Shown piece after piece: positions 5,574 to 8,412 of a stretch of DNA of 8,412 nt. The position numbers were made by a program, and so were the translations under genes. Origin of the DNA: Pseudomonadota bacterium (GTDB lineage Bacteria > SAR324 > NAC60-12); the NCBI GenBank assembly GCA_014381795.1, contig JACNKY010000292.1, forward strand, positions 1 to 8,412, given 5' to 3'. The notes beneath the pieces were generated by a model, which worked only from the letters and a program-made list of their open reading frames with translations, was not told the origin of the DNA and did not search any database. Numbering within the stretch: the stretch's first letter is position 1; each line of letters opens with the position of its first letter.

Positions 5574-6830
5574 ATGCTGGCAGCACTACTGCACTCAATT
5601 TGGCAATATCAAGTTTTTAAGTCTGTCGTATTTCGCGGCGGAATGGCATTTTTAACGGCCTACCTGCTAATTGTGTGGGTTATGCCGAAGGTGATTCGAT
5701 CATTTAGAAAAAGGGGCATCACCTCAGATTTTATCACAGCTCCTGCTGACACAAAGCCCTACACCGGGGCGCCTCCCATCATGGGCGGTGGGGTTTTGAT
5801 TATGGGAATAGTTTTTGGTGCAGTACTCTGGTGTAATCTGAACCAGTACGTTGTTGCCCTGTTGGTGATCCTGCTCTCGTTTGGAATTATCGGTGCCGTT
5901 GACGATGTAGCAAAAGTCCTCAGCAAACGAAGGGTTGAGTCTGGACATGAGGCCAGAAAATCGTACAGCGAAAAAGCAGATGGAATCAGCGGACGCTGGA
6001 GACTGGCTGCTCAATTTTTCGTTTCATTGGTGGTTGTAACCGGATTATATCTGTTTGTCGATATTGATGGACATTTGGTGGTACCACTGGTACCGCTTAA
6101 AACAGCGTATCCGTACTTGCCTAAATATCTGTTTATTCCATTCATGACCCTCATCATCGTTGGCGGTGCTAATGCGGTCAACCTGACAGACGGCATGGAC
6201 TCACTGGCGACTGTACCTTTGATGACCTGTGCCATGTTTGTCGGTCTGGTGGCTTATATAGGAGGAGATCCGGAATTAGCATCAAGGTTGAAAATCCCAA
6301 GTCTCTCTCCTGATATTAAAGAATTAGCCGTACTTTCGGCCTTGGTTATTAGTGCAGGTGTAGCTTTTCTTAAATACAATTCCCCTCCGGCTTTGATTTA
6401 CATGGGTGATTTGGGGGCACTTGCTTTAGGCAGCATGGTTTCGGCCATGTTTATTTTTGTAAAAGCAGAATTGTTTTTACCGATTGTTGGCGGAGTTTTT
6501 GTGTTTTCGGTACTCTCCTCTATCATTCAACGAGCGTTTTTCAAGTTTATCATGTGGAGGAAAGGTCGAGCCATAGCAGAGCGTTACCGCTTTTTTTTAC
6601 GCTCACCGTACCATCATCATCTGCAACGTCTCTGGACATATTCTGAAAAGAAACAGGATATTGTCTCAGTTTGGATAATTTTGCAGAACAAGTTGGGCAT
6701 TGACCCTGTACCTGAAGAAAACAAGTTGTTAACTCCGCAGGAGGTTAACAGTCGTGTGATCTGGCATATGCACCTGAAATCAATCTGGCTGTTCGTGCTT
6801 ACAGTGATTATTTATTTCAAACTCCGCTGA
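5574..6830 (+). CDS. mraY: Phospho-N-acetylmuramoyl-pentapeptide transferase MraY (lipid I synthase), long form
   Basis: This polytopic inner-membrane enzyme (about ten helices) moves phospho-MurNAc-pentapeptide from UDP onto undecaprenyl phosphate to make lipid I. The active-site residues are visible: GAPPIMGGG (65-73, equivalent of GTPTMGG), AVDDVAK (108-114, Asp110/Asp111 and Lys114), NLTDGMDSLA (203-212), MGDLGALALG (277-286, Asp279) and YHHH at 346-349. The ending IYFKLR matches the family's TLK.R close. WecA-type relatives lack the NLTDGMD and HHH forms, so MraY is preferred. At 418 residues it is about 55 longer than E. coli MraY. The extra length lies mainly in a polar stretch after the DD motif (about 118-139) and a segment of roughly 35 residues between HHH and the last helix (about 358-393). 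It starts 7 bp after frr instead of in a mur/fts cluster. AGGA precedes the start. Confidence 0.94.
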   Translation: MLAALLHSIWQYQVFKSVVFRGGMAFLTAYLLIVWVMPKVIRSFRKRGITSDFITAPADTKPYTGAPPIMGGGVLIMGIVFGAVLWCNLNQYVVALLVILLSFGIIGAVDDVAKVLSKRRVESGHEARKSYSEKADGISGRWRLAAQFFVSLVVVTGLYLFVDIDGHLVVPLVPLKTAYPYLPKYLFIPFMTLIIVGGANAVNLTDGMDSLATVPLMTCAMFVGLVAYIGGDPELASRLKIPSLSPDIKELAVLSALVISAGVAFLKYNSPPALIYMGDLGALALGSMVSAMFIFVKAELFLPIVGGVFVFSVLSSIIQRAFFKFIMWRKGRAIAERYRFFLRSPYHHHLQRLWTYSEKKQDIVSVWIILQNKLGIDPVPEENKLLTPQEVNSRVIWHMHLKSIWLFVLTVIIYFKLR

Positions 6831-6917
6831 ACTATTGTCAGCAAAGAATAGAGAGTTATTTTTTTGCCTGATGCTGATTAGGATAGATGAACCAGAAAGA
6901 ATGTTGCTGAGAGAATT

Positions 6918-7652
6918 ATGAAATTAGAAGGTCAAACTGCACTGATAACCGGAGCCGGAAGAGGCATTGGTAAAACAATTGCCTTAAAATTGGCAGAGTC
7001 CGGAGCAGATATTGTGCTGGCGGATATGAATCCAGAAGTTGCGGAAGTGCGAGTAGAAGTGGAATCATTGGGTCGTAAATGCCTGACTTTTGAAGCAGAT
7101 GTAACCGATTTTGTTGCCATTGATGAAATGGTGAAAAAAATTATTGAAGAACTCGGAAGCATTCACATTTTAGTCAATAATGCAGGAATTACTCAGGACA
7201 ATCTTTTCATGCGCATGAAACCGGAACAGTGGTCAAAGGTCATTGACGTCAACCTCAATGGTGTTTTCAACGTGACCAAAGCCGTTATCCGGCCTATGGT
7301 TAAGCAGCGTTCTGGGAAAATTATAAATATCTCTTCTGTCGTAGGCTTTTCCGGAAATCCCGGACAAGTTAATTATAGTTCAACAAAATCCGCACTGGTT
7401 GGCTTTACCAAATCACTGGCACGTGAAGTTGGAGCACGCGGTGTTACAGTCAATGCTGTTGCTCCGGGATTTATCGATACAGCAATGACACAAGCTCTCA
7501 ATGAAAGTCAGCAGGAAGTAATCCTGCAGCAAATTCCTCTGGGACGCATGGGCGACGCAGAAGATATCGCCAACGCAGTTGCTTTCCTGGCCTCTGAAGA
7601 GGCTTCGTACATTACCGGAACAATTCTGCATGTGAACGGCGGAATGTACTAA
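6918..7652 (+). CDS. fabG: 3-oxoacyl-[acyl-carrier-protein] reductase
   Basis: This classical short-chain dehydrogenase has 244 residues, exactly the usual FabG length. It reduces 3-oxoacyl-ACP to 3-hydroxyacyl-ACP with NADPH in type II fatty-acid elongation. The sequence shows the nucleotide-binding TGAGRGIG at 11-18, ADVTD at 60-64, NNAG at 87-90, the catalytic tetrad Asn112, Ser140 (in NISSVVG), Tyr153 and Lys157 (YSSTK), and APGFIDTAMT at 182-191. SDR proteins are easily misnamed, but length, motif spacing and the adjacent acpP and fabF make FabG secure. A GAGAG stretch lies shortly before the ATG. An 87-bp spacer after mraY holds an AT-rich run but no convincing promoter or terminator, so it may be a separate transcript or part of the upstream one. 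Confidence 0.95.
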   Translation: MKLEGQTALITGAGRGIGKTIALKLAESGADIVLADMNPEVAEVRVEVESLGRKCLTFEADVTDFVAIDEMVKKIIEELGSIHILVNNAGITQDNLFMRMKPEQWSKVIDVNLNGVFNVTKAVIRPMVKQRSGKIINISSVVGFSGNPGQVNYSSTKSALVGFTKSLAREVGARGVTVNAVAPGFIDTAMTQALNESQQEVILQQIPLGRMGDAEDIANAVAFLASEEASYITGTILHVNGGMY

Positions 7653-7752
7653 AATTTTTGTACTAAGATAAATAGGAGTTGACTTTTTTTCCATTTCTAA
7701 GGAAAAAGAAAGCTCGATTTTAATCTTATTAACCCTTTAATTGAAAACAAAC

Positions 7753-7989
7753 ATGGAAGAAACACAAGCGAAGGTCATCAAAATCATCAGTGAACAATTA
7801 GGTAAAGATGAGTCTGAAATAAACATGAACTCAAATTTCATTGAAGATTTAGATGCAGATTCATTGGATACAGTAGAACTGGTAATGGCACTTGAGGAGG
7901 AATTTGAAATTGATATTCCCGATGAAGCTGCAGAAAAGATCACTACAGTTCAATCCGCAGTCGATTTCATTACGGAAGCAAAAGCCTGA
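7753..7989 (+). CDS. acpP: Acyl carrier protein
   Basis: The product has 78 residues, the standard ACP length, and is strongly acidic. It carries growing acyl chains on 4'-phosphopantetheine through the fatty-acid cycle. The attachment site is [12 protein letters not shown] with Ser37 as the modified residue, followed by the acidic recognition helix [13 protein letters not shown] (46-58) and the closing [11 protein letters not shown] (63-73). The ATG at 7753 is chosen; an in-frame TTG at 7741 would add four residues but does not match the family start. No Shine-Dalgarno-like sequence precedes either start, which is notable for a normally abundant protein. It sits 100 bp after fabG and 87 bp before fabF; both spacers are long for genes in an operon. 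Confidence 0.96.
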   Translation: MEETQAKVIKIISEQLGKDESEINMNSNFIEDLDADSLDTVELVMALEEEFEIDIPDEAAEKITTVQSAVDFITEAKA

Positions 7990-8076
7990 GTTTCCGGTAA
8001 ATACTTCAGAAGATGAGCTCCGCACTATTGTTCAGGCAGTGCCAGTCATCCTTTCACGTTGTCATTCTGAAAGAAC

Positions 8077-8412
8077 ATGGGAAACCGCGTAGTAGTTACG
8101 GGGCTTGGATGCACGTCCCCGCTCGGCAATGATGTCCCCACCTCCTGGGAAGCCTGCATAAATGGGCAGTCCGGCATAGACAGGATCACAAATTTTGATC
8201 CTGAATTATACCGTTGTCAGATTGCAGGTGAGATCAAGAATTTTGTACTGCCTGAAATTATTCCGATCAAAGAAGCTAAAAAAATGGATCTGTTCATTCA
8301 GTATTCCATTGCTGCCACGCAGGAAGCTTTAAACGATTCCGGACTGGAGATTACTAAAGATATTGAAGAAGAGGTCGGAGTCTCGATGGGTGTCGGTATC
8401 GGTGGTCTGGGC
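8077..8412 (+). CDS. fabF: 3-oxoacyl-[acyl-carrier-protein] synthase II, N-terminal part (3' end outside window)
   Basis: Open from ATG at 8077 to the last base, giving 112 residues of a protein normally about 410 long. FabF condenses malonyl-ACP with acyl-ACP in chain elongation. The start NRVVVTGLGCTSPLGNDV is the family signature (RVVVTGLG..SPLG), followed by SWEACINGQSGI and ITNFDP; KKMDLFIQYSIAATQEAL then matches the conserved (K/R).D.F..Y...A...A pattern. The window ends within MGVGIGGLG, so the catalytic Cys and two His residues cannot be checked. KAS II (FabF) is preferred to KAS I (FabB) because of this N-terminus and the acpP neighbour. A weak GAAAGAA element lies 4 bases before the start. 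Confidence 0.93.
   Translation, partial: MGNRVVVTGLGCTSPLGNDVPTSWEACINGQSGIDRITNFDPELYRCQIAGEIKNFVLPEIIPIKEAKKMDLFIQYSIAATQEALNDSGLEITKDIEEEVGVSMGVGIGGLG

Noticed and set aside
6835..6864. TTGTCA with TATTTT 16 bases on, or a T-run terminator, between mraY and fabG
   Set aside because: The -10 match is poor, and the only hairpins near the T run are short or A-T only. Neither promoter nor terminator can be supported.
7679..7712. TTGACT and a small AT hairpin in the fabG-acpP spacer as an acpP promoter or terminator
   Set aside because: No -10-like sequence lies 16-18 bases after TTGACT, and the stem (about 9 bp, mostly A-T, 8-base loop) is not followed by a T run.
7892..8092. 66-codon plus-strand frame overlapping the acpP end and fabF start
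   Set aside because: It is out of frame with two secure genes and shows no recognisable product, although a GAGGAGG-like run lies before it inside acpP.

Overview
The window looks like ordinary bacterial chromosome of moderate GC content, carrying core genes for translation, nucleotide supply, cell-wall synthesis and fatty-acid synthesis. There are no tRNAs, rRNAs, CRISPR arrays or mobile elements. The host phylum cannot be fixed from the sequence. A very long lysine-rich tail on ribosomal protein S2, an mraY directly behind frr, and weak or absent Shine-Dalgarno signals at several genes would fit a member of the PVC group (for example Lentisphaerota or Kiritimatiellota), but that is only a guess.

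Layout. Bases 1-162 hold the 3' end of a moaB/mogA-type molybdenum cofactor gene, followed by a hairpin-plus-T terminator (213-250). Two minus-strand genes converge on it: a DUF1611 P-loop protein of the DgcN (D-glutamate N-acetyltransferase) type, and upstream of it a GNAT N-acetyltransferase of the RimI type. A 149-bp divergent spacer separates these from a long plus-strand series: rpsB (S2), tsf (EF-Ts), pyrH (UMP kinase), frr (ribosome recycling factor), mraY (lipid I synthase), fabG, acpP and the 5' part of fabF, which runs off the window end.

How the genes work together. rpsB-tsf-pyrH-frr is the widely conserved translation/nucleotide block. Spacers of 10, 8 and 7 bp run from tsf to mraY, so tsf-pyrH-frr-mraY is probably one transcript, with rpsB joined to it across an 89-bp spacer that contains a strong dyad. 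In many bacteria uppS and cdsA follow frr; here mraY, another membrane/undecaprenyl-phosphate enzyme, takes that place, away from the usual mur/fts cluster. fabG-acpP-fabF is a compact type II fatty-acid elongation set, separated from mraY by 87 bp.

No new defence or mobile system is visible. The observations most worth a second look are: (1) seven nearly identical 36-bp tandem repeats coding a 12-residue cationic repeat in the S2 tail; (2) a 31-nt two-tier dyad between rpsB and tsf; (3) the location of mraY and its roughly 35-residue insertion beside the catalytic HHH motif; (4) the pairing of a DgcN-like protein with a GNAT enzyme.
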